Origin: Candidatus Melainabacteria bacterium
GTDB lineage: Bacteria > Cyanobacteriota > Vampirovibrionia > Obscuribacterales > Obscuribacteraceae
Reading direction: 5' to 3'
Assembly: GCA_003963305.1 (NCBI GenBank)
Contig: RXJR01000004.1
Location: 60,562 to 124,561 of the forward strand
DNA: 64,000 nt
This document shows positions 1 through 8,232 of the stretch, piece by piece; position 1 is the stretch's first letter; every line of letters begins with the position of its first letter. The position numbers and the translations under genes are program-made. The notes beneath the pieces were generated by a model. The model worked only from the letters and a program-made list of their open reading frames with translations. It ran no database searches and had not been told where the DNA came from.

Positions 1-185
1 GGAGGTGGCGGCGGTGGAGGTGGAGGTGGTGGAGGTGGAGGTGGTGGTGGCGGCGGTGGAGGTGGTGGTGGAGGTGGAGGTGGAGGTGGTGGGGGTGGGG
101 GTGGTGGCGGCGGTGGCGGCGGTGGTGGCGGTGGTGGTGGTGGTGGTGGTGGTGGTGGTGGCGGCGGAGGCGGTGGCGGCGGCGG
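1..185. repeat. (GGN)n / poly-proline codon tract
   Basis: The plus strand is an unbroken run of GGT, GGC, GGA and GGG triplets. On the minus strand these are CCN codons, 61 complete prolines plus a partial one at the edge. Codons are mixed, so this is not a pure microsatellite. The G-rich strand could form G-quadruplexes. The tract leaves the window, so its full length is unknown. Confidence 0.95.
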
Positions 186-1403
186 CTTCACCTGTACTTC
201 AGGAGGAGGAGGAGGTGGTGGTGGTACATAATCCGCAGGGGGTAAATCCGACAACCCCTCAGCCGCGCATGTTTGTCCAGTATTAACGGAAGTCTCGTAG
301 TGCCCACTGAGGTTGATTCCTTGCAACGAATCAGCGCAAACCTCGGTTCCGGTCGCTGAATTACCGAATGCGCGCCCGTTCTCGTCAACGTTGTACGAGT
401 AAACAACACCGTCCTTTGTCTGAATCTCTTTGAACCTGAAATCATTTGGATTGGCGCTGTCGTGATTGTACTTAGCCATCCTGTATTCGATTTCTTTGAG
501 AACGACATTGTAAGCGTCTGGATTCTTATCAAATTCAGATTGTATAGATGCGGCCTGCTGTTTCAATTCAGGATTAACAGTAGCGAGAAGCTTACTTACA
601 TCCGAATTAATCTGAGTCGCAACACCTGCGTCTAGCCCAGCCAATTGCTTCACGAGATCAGCCTTAGCCTTCTCCACAGCCTGTTGATCCGTCGACATCA
701 TCTGAGTATCTATGTCTGCTCTGATTTGAGCCGCGATAGCAGGCGGAACGCCTTCGAGTTGTTTGTTGATATCAGCATTGGTGGCTGCTACAAGCTGTGG
801 ATTATCGCTAATCAACTGTTCGCGTTTCAATTTTAACTGAGCCAGGGCTGCATCTTTATCTTGCCCTAAGAATGGCTCATCATGCCTTCCTCCATTACTC
901 AGAAGTGCATCTATCAGGTACAACTGACTTTTTGCATCCAATGTTTGCAACTGATAAACTTTGCCATCAGACCCAGTAGTAGTCATCTTGGACTGATCGT
1001 CGCCATACAAAGCTTGATTCAACATAGCAGCAGCAGCATACTGCTCAAAGCCCGTGCCGGCTTTGATATCCATGCATCCAATGCCTGAAATATTGGCTTG
1101 TTCGGCAGCAGCAAGACGTTTCCATTGATGCTTCTCATGACAGATATCATGCAATTGCTGACTGTCTGCATCATATTTGCTCAGATAATTTTCGTAAGTG
1201 TTATACAAACCTTGATCGTTGAAATGAATCACACCGTCTTTGTCAACAGTTGCGCCTCCATTTTTCTGCGCATCGGCAAGCAGCTTGTTCGCAGCGGAAT
1301 AGTTACTATAGGCGTCCCGATACAAAGCTGCTTCGGCAGGAGTTGTATTTTTGGGAACGTCCGCAGACATCGGTGCATCGCCACCATCACTTGGTCCTGG
1401 CAT
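1..1403 (-). CDS. Hypothetical protein with poly-proline C-terminus, 3' end off the left edge
   Basis: The minus-strand frame is open from ATG 1403 to the window edge, giving 467 visible codons and no stop. The start MPGPSDGGDA has GAGGA about 8 bases upstream. There is no signal peptide or membrane segment. Residues 1-395 are hydrophilic and Ala/Gln/Asp-rich with helical character and scattered cysteines, and I recognise no domain. A short run of eight prolines near residue 395 is followed by VQVK and then at least 61 consecutive prolines up to the edge. It is transcribed away from the gene at 1767. It belongs with other proteins here that start MP, lack a signal peptide and carry low-complexity tracts. 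Function unknown. Reading the tract as a Gly-rich protein on the other strand was rejected because only the minus frame continues as ordinary sequence. Confidence 0.8.
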   Translation of the reverse strand, partial: MPGPSDGGDAPMSADVPKNTTPAEAALYRDAYSNYSAANKLLADAQKNGGATVDKDGVIHFNDQGLYNTYENYLSKYDADSQQLHDICHEKHQWKRLAAAEQANISGIGCMDIKAGTGFEQYAAAAMLNQALYGDDQSKMTTTGSDGKVYQLQTLDAKSQLYLIDALLSNGGRHDEPFLGQDKDAALAQLKLKREQLISDNPQLVAATNADINKQLEGVPPAIAAQIRADIDTQMMSTDQQAVEKAKADLVKQLAGLDAGVATQINSDVSKLLATVNPELKQQAASIQSEFDKNPDAYNVVLKEIEYRMAKYNHDSANPNDFRFKEIQTKDGVVYSYNVDENGRAFGNSATGTEVCADSLQGINLSGHYETSVNTGQTCAAEGLSDLPPADYVPPPPPPPPEVQVKPPPPPPPPPPPPPPPPPPPPPPPPPPPPPPPPPPPPPPPPPPPPPPPPPPPPPPPPPPPPP

Positions 1404-1766
1404 ATTCAATTCCTCGGCTGGTAAGGGTTCTCAGAGCAAAAGCAGAAGCAACAGCAGAAGCTCCCCTGTTGGGTCGCATCAGGCATTGCTCGTTTGTGCA
1501 ATCTGTTGCCAGTGGCAACTCCGTTAACCTAGCGGGTGTATGTAGAAAAATTGGGTAACGACGAGGGAAAAATACGCGTCTACGCGAAAAGCTTGCGACT
1601 TGCTCCCTAGCGCTAGCTGCTCCAGACATGCCTCCGGAAGCGAATTTTCGGCAGGGCAGACGGTTTCAGCACATAAACAGCTTTGATACAAAACCTCTGT
1701 AGATTTCTGTGCATGGAGACCGAAGGCGTTATGCAAAACCAAGCCAACAGGCTTAAGGAGTATCAA
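1404..1766. other. Divergent intergenic region without a gene
   Basis: 363 bases separate the divergent genes at 1403 and 1767 and must hold both promoters. It contains a small hairpin (arms 1505-1510 and 1514-1519) and a 10-base palindrome CTAGCGCTAG at 1607-1616. A TACAAA hexamer near 1686, 17 bases after TTTCAG, could be a weak promoter for the rightward gene. Short ORFs here show no coding character. Confidence 0.4.
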
Positions 1767-2441
1767 ATGGCTGCACATGAACTCGATAACCAGGCTGAAC
1801 GTATGGAATCACGCGTAACAAGCAATATCTCTTCACTGGCGCCGGAACTGCTCCAAAACAACTCAATTCGTCAGATCAATAAAGCCGAAGCAGCAGCAAC
1901 GATTACTAACAATGGATTTCCGCAGCTCGAACTATTTGATAGCGGCTCCTCAATGATGAAAGCCGATAGTTCAACAAACACGCTTAAATTTGCCAGCAAA
2001 TACGAAACAGGTGAAGAACTAGCCAGCCCAAGAGAGCTGAGACAAGTCGGACTGAAGCCTGAAAACGTCAAACACACAGTTGCTAAGGAAGACGGCGGTT
2101 GGACCGACGAGAAGACAACAGTTAAATATCCCAATGGCGTTGAAGTCACTGTAGAAGGTCGAACCAAACACACAGACGGTGGACGCGACGTTGTAATGAA
2201 TCCCGAAGTAAGCGTGAAGTTGCCTAAGGGCTATACCAGAGACAAAGACGGGGAAATCAAAGACGAACACAATATAATCGTCGGAAAAATTGATGAAGAC
2301 GGCACAGTCACGATGAAAGTCAAAGATGCGCAAAACGGACACGACAGTCAATATGTCACTCAAAGCCCAGCTGGCGTCTCTGAAACACAAGTTTTCGAAC
2401 ACAAAAACGGAACTGGCTTACTCGATCGCCTGAAAAAATAG
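1767..2441 (+). CDS. Hypothetical soluble protein
   Basis: 224 residues. I chose ATG 1767 because AAGGAG lies seven bases upstream; earlier in-frame starts (1683, 1731) lack a ribosome site. No signal peptide or membrane segment. The N-terminal 40 residues are acidic and helical. From about residue 110 there are alternating strand-like stretches such as KYPNGVEVTVEGRT and GKIDEDGTVTMKVKD, resembling short beta repeats around Gly-Asp turns. No family recognised. It converges on the gene ending at 2516. Confidence 0.7.
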   Translation: MAAHELDNQAERMESRVTSNISSLAPELLQNNSIRQINKAEAAATITNNGFPQLELFDSGSSMMKADSSTNTLKFASKYETGEELASPRELRQVGLKPENVKHTVAKEDGGWTDEKTTVKYPNGVEVTVEGRTKHTDGGRDVVMNPEVSVKLPKGYTRDKDGEIKDEHNIIVGKIDEDGTVTMKVKDAQNGHDSQYVTQSPAGVSETQVFEHKNGTGLLDRLKK

Positions 2442-2515
2442 TCGCTGGATAAAAGTTGAGAAGAGGCTAAATCGCTCGGGTCGAAATGACTCGAGCGATT
2501 CCGCAACGGGAAGAA

Positions 2516-3313
2516 TCACCAGTAACGCGAAGAGTCTTGAATGGTAGTACCGCCGCTGCGGAAGCGACTGGCAGCCCCGCTGTCTCCAGCGGCCTCGGCA
2601 TCTCGCGCACGTCGTTCCGAATCAGATATACCCTCCGGTTGATAGCTACTGGATGACGATGATGATGATGATGACGAAGTAACGTGCCCGAAATCGCGCG
2701 CCATCTGCCCTGAAAGCAAATACTGAACTGCGGCTCTATCTTCAGCAATCATTTTCGCCTGATCGTTATCGGCGTATCTTCCGATATGACTCAATAGTGA
2801 TTTTGCTTTCTGACGCACAGACGCCTGTCCACCGGTTGTACGAAGAGCTGCTTGCAAACTTCGTCTTGCCTCAACATAACGCCCTTCCGAACACGCACGA
2901 GTAGCCATTAAATACTCCCACACAGGGTTATTAGGCTCAAGCTTGCTCATTACTCTCCAACAGTTCATCAGCATGTTCAGAGCTTCTGAATGCTCCCATC
3001 CGCCACCAGGATCTTCGTGCTGCATTTCCTGGCGTGCGGCAACAGTCAGGCAGGCAACAGCACGACGACCAAGGGCCGCCTGAAAGCCGCGTGATGCAGT
3101 CGGATCATTTCTCTCGATACAATCGTTTTCCAGTATGCCGTAATAGGCCTCTCCAGCACTCCGATAGTTGCCGCTGGCTTCCATACTTCTGGCTTGCTGC
3201 ACCTCTCCCACTAATCGAGCCGATTGCGCTGAGACTGGAAAAGCAGTTGTAAATGGTATCAAAAACGATACCAGCGATATTAGAAAATTTGCCTTCGGAA
3301 ACTTGTTTCTCAT
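2516..3313 (-). CDS. Secreted TPR-like protein with poly-serine tract
   Basis: 265 residues. A classical signal peptide (MRNKFPKANFLISLVSFLIP..., cleavage probably after VSAQS or VSA) implies export. Residues 35-180 are alpha-helical with TPR spacing (SMEASGNYRSAGEAYYGIL; ACSEGRYVEARRSLQAAL), so it probably binds another protein. A run of 12 serines near residue 215 precedes a polar tail. Its ATG follows directly on the stop of the upstream gene (TAAATG), so the two are translationally coupled. Precise role unknown. Confidence 0.75.
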   Translation of the reverse strand: MRNKFPKANFLISLVSFLIPFTTAFPVSAQSARLVGEVQQARSMEASGNYRSAGEAYYGILENDCIERNDPTASRGFQAALGRRAVACLTVAARQEMQHEDPGGGWEHSEALNMLMNCWRVMSKLEPNNPVWEYLMATRACSEGRYVEARRSLQAALRTTGGQASVRQKAKSLLSHIGRYADNDQAKMIAEDRAAVQYLLSGQMARDFGHVTSSSSSSSSSSSYQPEGISDSERRARDAEAAGDSGAASRFRSGGTTIQDSSRYW

Positions 3314-4222
3314 TTAGAACACCGCCCGAAATTCACGTTTTCGCATACCGCCACCGGCCATTTTTGCCAGCCCTGGCAAACCAAATCGCTCTGCGTCATC
3401 TGCTGCAGGCGGCAACGGGAAATTATCTATTAACAGCGAGTGCGCATCTCCACCGCCCATAAATCCAGCTCCAGGAACCGCACCCGATAAATTGCCTCCA
3501 GCCATCCCCGCAACAAGCCGTCCTAAGCCCGACCCGCTGCCCGGAGATTGTCCACCGCCGGCGCCACCCATGGATGGCGGATAGAACGAGGTCTCGTAAT
3601 TGCTGTTAGAAGGATAAGGCTGGTAATTCGAAGAATTGCCAGAAGGTGCCACAATATCCGCAGCAGCGCCTACGACGGGCGCGACACTTTTGAAAAACTG
3701 CTTCAACTTCGAAGAGCTGTGCTTCGTTTCTTTTGCAGCACCAGATAGCGTTACCGATGCCGCATCAGTAGCTCTTTGCCCGCTTCCTGAAGCTGACCAA
3801 TCGTTGGCAGGTTTCGCCGAAGTTCCTGCTATGCCGCCCCCAGTCGCCACTGTAAGTGGTGCTATAGCGGAGGCGCTGGTGTCGCCGGAAACGCGGTTCC
3901 ATTCAGTGCGTCCCAATTTGCTGCTCACCGTGACAAACTTATCTGTACCGCTAAATGAATAAGATCCGCTATCAGACCCAGACTTAGATGACTTCATCCA
4001 CTGACCATCACTGGCATTTAACGTGCCCGTCTCAGTGAAAGACCCGGAAGGTCCCTGCTTTGTCCATGTACAGGCGCCGCCGAAACGAATATCCCAACGC
4101 ACTGTGCCATTACCGGCATTGGTCATCCATGAACCAATCAACGCTTTATCAAACGCAAACGATGGCTGAGAGCAACAGATGCTCATCATGCAAGTCAAAA
4201 GCAGCAGCTTCAGTGCACGCAC
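3314..4222 (-). CDS. Secreted hypothetical protein, beta-rich N-terminal domain
   Basis: 302 residues from a GTG start at 4222. The N-terminus MRALKLLLLTCMMSICC then QPSFA is a signal peptide, and a Cys pair could alternatively mark a lipoprotein. Residues 25-110 (LIGSWMTNAGNGTVRWDIRF... and later YSFSGTDKFVTVSS) resemble the antiparallel strands of lipocalin-like 'how well does it fold a small molecule' barrels, but this is only a resemblance. The second half is Gly/Ser/Pro/Asn-rich and probably disordered. It is the first gene of a two-gene unit with 2516-3313. The start is uncertain because no strong ribosome site is visible. Confidence 0.7.
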   Translation of the reverse strand: MRALKLLLLTCMMSICCSQPSFAFDKALIGSWMTNAGNGTVRWDIRFGGACTWTKQGPSGSFTETGTLNASDGQWMKSSKSGSDSGSYSFSGTDKFVTVSSKLGRTEWNRVSGDTSASAIAPLTVATGGGIAGTSAKPANDWSASGSGQRATDAASVTLSGAAKETKHSSSKLKQFFKSVAPVVGAAADIVAPSGNSSNYQPYPSNSNYETSFYPPSMGGAGGGQSPGSGSGLGRLVAGMAGGNLSGAVPGAGFMGGGDAHSLLIDNFPLPPAADDAERFGLPGLAKMAGGGMRKREFRAVF

Positions 4223-4289
4223 CGGATTTAATCCACTATTGAGTCGTCTCTGCCCTAATTATACTGTCAATCCAGCTTACAATTCCCCC

Positions 4290-5087
4290 ATGGAGAAGCC
4301 ACACGAAATTGAGCCTGAACTGGAACGTAAACCTCCCCGCCGCGTAGTCAATCGTGATGGCAAGTGGGGCAGCGTGCGTCCATGGCTGATCTTTCTTGTG
4401 CCTCACGTTTGGATAGCCGTCGTAGCACCTTTTGCCTGGTTTGTTATCTATTTGAATGCGGTCGCAGTCCAACCGATATCAGCAACGGTAGTCAGTCACC
4501 ACGAACACCAGTCGAGAAAGAAACCCTTATATTCAATTACCTGTTCAATTGTGTCGGGTGGTGTGACCAAACAAGGAGATTGCCACGTCAACGAGACACA
4601 ATATAAGTCATTACAAGACGGCGACAGAATCACAGTGTACGCATTACCGTGGCTGCCAATCTTTTCGCCACGCCTCGAGAAAGACACCGAAAAACAACTT
4701 GGAATTCTTGCATTCGTTAGCGTCTGGTGCTTAGTCTGGTGCGGTTGCTGTTTTTCGCTTGTCTACGCAGTACTTGTGCAACCGCTTCGTTCCAGATTTC
4801 TGACCCGGCATGGAACACCAATTACAGGAACCTTGATTGACCTGAAGACAAGCCGAGGGCGAAGCAATGCCATTTACACTGTCACTTATTCTTACCAGAT
4901 CAAATGTTTAGAAAAGAAAACCAATAGAACAATCACAGGCACATTTACCCACGAATTCAAAATAAGGAACTCCGATTATCAATCGGCTCTTTTGCTGAAG
5001 GGGCAACAAGTAACCGTTCTGATTGATGAAAAAAACCCGGAAAAGAGTATTCTGTATGCGTTTAGCGATTACAGAGCAGTCAATTAA
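4290..5087 (+). CDS. DUF3592-like two-TM membrane protein
   Basis: 265 residues from ATG 4290; the frame extends further upstream but into the divergent gene. Two hydrophobic segments lie at about 30-58 and 145-170. After the first comes VVSHHEHQSRKKPLYSITC, a strand-rich loop ending in DGDRITVYALP. After the second, a similar loop ends in GQQVTVLIDEKNPEKS. That Gly-x-x-V-x-V-x-x-(D/N)-x-x-(N/D)-P-E-x-S ending is typical of DUF3592 proteins, here present in two diverged copies. Biochemical role unknown. Only 67 bases separate it from the divergent gene at 4222. Confidence 0.75.
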   Translation: MEKPHEIEPELERKPPRRVVNRDGKWGSVRPWLIFLVPHVWIAVVAPFAWFVIYLNAVAVQPISATVVSHHEHQSRKKPLYSITCSIVSGGVTKQGDCHVNETQYKSLQDGDRITVYALPWLPIFSPRLEKDTEKQLGILAFVSVWCLVWCGCCFSLVYAVLVQPLRSRFLTRHGTPITGTLIDLKTSRGRSNAIYTVTYSYQIKCLEKKTNRTITGTFTHEFKIRNSDYQSALLLKGQQVTVLIDEKNPEKSILYAFSDYRAVN

Positions 5088-5112
5088 CAGGTCGGCACAT
5101 CGCTTGTATAAT
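5084..5112 (+). promoter_or_regulatory. Sigma70-type promoter for the pseudokinase gene
   Basis: TTAACA at 5084-5089 and a perfect TATAAT at 5107-5112 are separated by 17 bases. The -35 box overlaps the stop codon of the preceding gene. Transcription would begin near 5119, leaving a leader of roughly 17 bases before ATG 5136. This is the best consensus promoter I see in the window. Confidence 0.75.
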
Positions 5113-5135
5113 GGGGTGACAAAAATAAGTGCCCA

Positions 5136-6392
5136 ATGGAAACAGACACAAAAGAAGCCATCGCCCTGAACTGTGAAACCTGCCTCCGCCCGGTTGCGGA
5201 GGCGGGCGTAAAATCTGTTAGTCAATGGGTCTCATTTTGTAAGTGCGGTCGAACCTACGCACCAAACAATCAGTTTGTCATCCCAATTTGCAACAAGTGC
5301 AAAATGCGTGTTATGACAAATTCACAGCGGCGCGTGCCCGGTATTTTTGTCTGCAATTGCGAATCACCAGACGCAAAGAACGTGCCGAATTTTCAAAGAG
5401 ACAGAAGCAAACCGGAACCGGTGCAACTCGATTTGCAGTCAATCAACATAACGCCGGAAACTTTCCCGCTCGAACGATACATTCCAATTGCCATTCTCGG
5501 TTTGTCATCCAAATCAGATGTAATTCTTGCCAGAGACAAACAAACTGGCAACAAAGTCGCCGTTAAGTCCTTCAAAAAGATGACCCCAGGCTCGTTCGCC
5601 TTATTCGAGCAGGAAGCTAGAAAAGTCAAGAAACTAAGCCATAACAACATCGCTCGTCTTCTTGAAGCATTCATATATGAATCGAAGACACCATATCTGG
5701 TGAGCGAGTATAAAGATGGATTCAATATCGATCAGTATCTGGCTTTGCAGGGTTTTCCCAGCCCTGATGTCGTGGTCACGATTCTGATCAGCATCTGCGA
5801 AGCAATCATCTATGCTCAAAAGGAAAGTCTGCTGCACAGAAACGTTCGACCGGGTAATGTCATTTTTCTCGATGATATGAATTCCGACCCGTCGATTTCG
5901 TTGACCGATTTTAGTTTGCCAAAACTAAAAGAGAACGAAGAGCTGACGGAACCACGCGATGCGCTCTACATGTCAGCCGATCAAGCGCGAAACCTTGATC
6001 ATGATGAACGGTCGGAAACCTATTCGATAGGATGCGTCGGATACACACTGCTGGCAGGTGTACCACCTTTTCAAGAAGGCAGCGCCCAGGATATCAAGAA
6101 TTCGCACGCACTGAAGTTACCGAAGAGAATTTCATCGCTCAACTTTTCTCCCAATCGACCGAAAGACCTGGAAGAAGTAGTTGAACGTTGCCTGGAGAAG
6201 GATCCAAAAGTTCGATTTGATTCGATAGCCAAGTTGCTGGAAAGGCTGGAGGTCTTCCCGCGCCGGGAGAAAATGCAAATTGCGGCCATTGAGGCAGCAA
6301 AGAAGCGAAGAAAACTAATGAAGGCTGCCGCAGCCGGAGCGGGGTTAGCGGTTCTATCGCTAATTGGCTACCTGGCTCTCAATCATCACTAG
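5136..6392 (+). CDS. Membrane-anchored zinc-ribbon protein with serine/threonine pseudokinase domain
   Basis: 418 residues. The first 75 carry Cys clusters (CETC, CKCG, CNKCK, CNC) suggesting one or two zinc ribbons. Residues 110-375 follow the Hanks-type kinase fold. The VAVK lysine (K144) and the following helix glutamate are present, and the C-lobe matches (YSIGCVGYTLLAGVPPF). The catalytic loop, however, reads HRNVRPGN, so the catalytic Asp is Asn236, the DFG motif is DFS (D258), and the glycine loop is degenerate (LGLSSKSD). It therefore probably binds nucleotide or partners rather than phosphorylating. A single hydrophobic segment near the C-terminus (GAGLAVLSLIGYLAL) makes it a tail-anchored protein facing the cytoplasm. 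Confidence 0.85.
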   Translation: METDTKEAIALNCETCLRPVAEAGVKSVSQWVSFCKCGRTYAPNNQFVIPICNKCKMRVMTNSQRRVPGIFVCNCESPDAKNVPNFQRDRSKPEPVQLDLQSINITPETFPLERYIPIAILGLSSKSDVILARDKQTGNKVAVKSFKKMTPGSFALFEQEARKVKKLSHNNIARLLEAFIYESKTPYLVSEYKDGFNIDQYLALQGFPSPDVVVTILISICEAIIYAQKESLLHRNVRPGNVIFLDDMNSDPSISLTDFSLPKLKENEELTEPRDALYMSADQARNLDHDERSETYSIGCVGYTLLAGVPPFQEGSAQDIKNSHALKLPKRISSLNFSPNRPKDLEEVVERCLEKDPKVRFDSIAKLLERLEVFPRREKMQIAAIEAAKKRRKLMKAAAAGAGLAVLSLIGYLALNHH

Positions 6393-6452
6393 CTAAAAGC
6401 CACCTGTTCGATCGCACTTCAAAACAGACCATCAAAACTGAAGGAACGACAC

Positions 6453-7916
6453 ATGACAAAAAACGCCAAATCGCAAACAGCAACCAAGGAAAACGATCAA
6501 CAGGAAGGGCACAAACCATTTTCACCGAAGGTGCACGAGGCGGCGTATCTGAACAAACCACCGCACATGCGCACCACCAAGGACAGATATGAGTTTGGGC
6601 GAGCGCTGCGAGTAAAGTGTTCGCGTGAATCTCACGCTGAATATGAAATTGACCGACAGGGCCGAGACAATCCAATCGATGTTCTCGTTCAATCGAACGC
6701 CGGGCGAGTAGAAGAACTTCTACCGGTTCGATACGGGCGAATGCTGACCACGCCGTTCGCCTTCTTCCGTGGAGCAGCCATGATCATGGCAGACGATCTA
6801 GCCTCGACACCGTACACTGATTACGCGGTGCAAGCATCTGGCGACTGTCATCTCCTCAACTTTGGCGGATTCGCTACTCCAGAACGCAACGTGGTTTTTG
6901 ACCTCAACGACTTCGATGAAACGTATCCGGCGCCATGGGAATGGGATGTCAAACGTCTGGCAGCCAGTTTTGTCATTGCCTCTGCTCACAACAAGCACGG
7001 TCGTGAAGATGGCATAGCTGCGGCAGAGAGAATGGTGGAGTGCTACCGACAGAAACTTTTTGAACTCTCTGAGCTTCCAGCGTTGCAGGCCTGGTACTCA
7101 TATCTCGATTACAAGAAATTGATTGACATGACAGATGACAACAAATTGCGCAAACGTCGTCTGAAAGTTCTTGCGCAAGCAATGGACAGGGATCACTTCG
7201 CTGAGTTTGTCAAACTCGGTGAAGTCTCGGAAGGCGTGCCGAGAATCAAAGATCAACCTCCGCTTATCTACCATACGGAAGACAGCGACACCCCCGAGTA
7301 CCTGGCACGAGTACAAAGAGCAATCGACCTCTACCGTCAATCACTGCCGGTAAATGTAAGAGTCTTATTCGACAGATACGAATACGCCGACAGTGCTCGA
7401 AAAGTGGTCGGCGTAGGCAGCGTTGGAACGATCTGCGCGATCGCACTATTTTTCAATGCAGAAAACGATCCACTCTTCCTTCAAATTAAGGAAGCGCGTC
7501 AATCTGTACTGGAACCGTATTCAACTTTCAAAACAACCCAGCCAAACGGAGCCCGGGTAGTAATCGGACAGCGCATCATGCAGTCGTCGAGCGATATTTT
7601 TCTCGGACACTACATTGGTGAAGACGGTAAACACTACTATGTGCGCCAATTGAGAGACACTAAAATCAGGCCCATGGTAGAAATATTCACGCCTGCCAAC
7701 ATGCTCAACTATGCACGAAATTGCGGCTGGGCACTGGCGCAAGCACATGCACGGTCTGGAGATGCAGCCATCATTGCGGGCTACATAGGCAAAGGGAAGA
7801 AGTTCCCTAAAGCAATTGGTGAATTTGCCAGTAAGTACAGCGATCAAAACGATTTGGACCACAAAGCCCTTATCGAAGCTATAAGAGAAGGCATTATCGA
7901 GGCGAATCCACTTTAG
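6453..7916 (+). CDS. DUF2252 family protein
   Basis: 487 residues with a good ribosome site (GAAGGA nine bases before ATG). The family signatures are clear: FFRGAAMIMADDLA, GDCHLLNFGGF, FDLNDFDET and WEWDVKRLAAS in the first third, and the conserved Arg/Lys-rich VRQLRDTK and ARSGDAAIIAGYIG near the end. DUF2252 proteins are related to the kinase/aminoglycoside-phosphotransferase fold; the DLNDFDE segment would match the metal-binding Asp. The substrate is unknown for the family. Length is normal. The gene follows the pseudokinase by 60 bases and is followed by two hairpins. Confidence 0.9.
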   Translation: MTKNAKSQTATKENDQQEGHKPFSPKVHEAAYLNKPPHMRTTKDRYEFGRALRVKCSRESHAEYEIDRQGRDNPIDVLVQSNAGRVEELLPVRYGRMLTTPFAFFRGAAMIMADDLASTPYTDYAVQASGDCHLLNFGGFATPERNVVFDLNDFDETYPAPWEWDVKRLAASFVIASAHNKHGREDGIAAAERMVECYRQKLFELSELPALQAWYSYLDYKKLIDMTDDNKLRKRRLKVLAQAMDRDHFAEFVKLGEVSEGVPRIKDQPPLIYHTEDSDTPEYLARVQRAIDLYRQSLPVNVRVLFDRYEYADSARKVVGVGSVGTICAIALFFNAENDPLFLQIKEARQSVLEPYSTFKTTQPNGARVVIGQRIMQSSSDIFLGHYIGEDGKHYYVRQLRDTKIRPMVEIFTPANMLNYARNCGWALAQAHARSGDAAIIAGYIGKGKKFPKAIGEFASKYSDQNDLDHKALIEAIREGIIEANPL

Positions 7917-7942
7917 GGAGCCGATTCAGGCAGTGCAGCAAA

Positions 7943-7969
7943 GCCAGGCTTGCGAATGTTCAGCCTGGC
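7943..7969 (+). terminator. Hairpin after the DUF2252 gene (no U-tract)
   Basis: A perfect 8-base inverted repeat, GCCAGGCT (7943-7950) and AGCCTGGC (7962-7969), has an 11-base loop and starts 26 bases after the stop codon. Its position suggests transcript ending or 3' protection, but no run of T follows. Confidence 0.45.
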
Positions 7970-8009
7970 AGCTCGTATCGCGCAGCTTGTACCACCAGTG
8001 AAAGCAGAG

Positions 8010-8034
8010 ACCAGGAGGTTCATACGCTCCTGGT
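8010..8034 (+). terminator. Second hairpin in the 7917-8232 intergenic region
   Basis: ACCAGGAG (8010-8017) and CTCCTGGT (8027-8034) form a perfect 8-base stem with a 9-base loop. It is the second hairpin between 7917 and 8232 and again lacks a T-run. The rest of this 316-base gap shows no gene; a weak TTGCCC-17-TATTTA pair just before 8206 is the only promoter-like signal for the esterase. Confidence 0.4.
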
Positions 8035-8232
8035 GAAAACTGCTTGGGTATAAGGTGTCTGGGCAAGTAGACTCTTATGTTTTGAATTATCGGAAAAAAT
8101 TGTGGCCGAAATGTGTGGATGAACATTAAATGGTGAAGGGGCGCTTGGGAGATCCTAACGTTGCCCAAAGAACTCTCATCGGATATTTACAGTAGAAAGC
8201 TTTGATTGTTTAGCCCCTGTGGAGAAACAATC

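Noticed and set aside
5-286. Plus-strand ORF rich in Val/Ala/Glu
   Set aside because: It is the shadow of the poly-proline codons; the minus frame continues as ordinary protein for 400 codons and has a ribosome site.
7926-8168. 80-codon minus-strand ORF after the DUF2252 gene
   Set aside because: It covers both hairpins and has no ribosome site or protein-like pattern.
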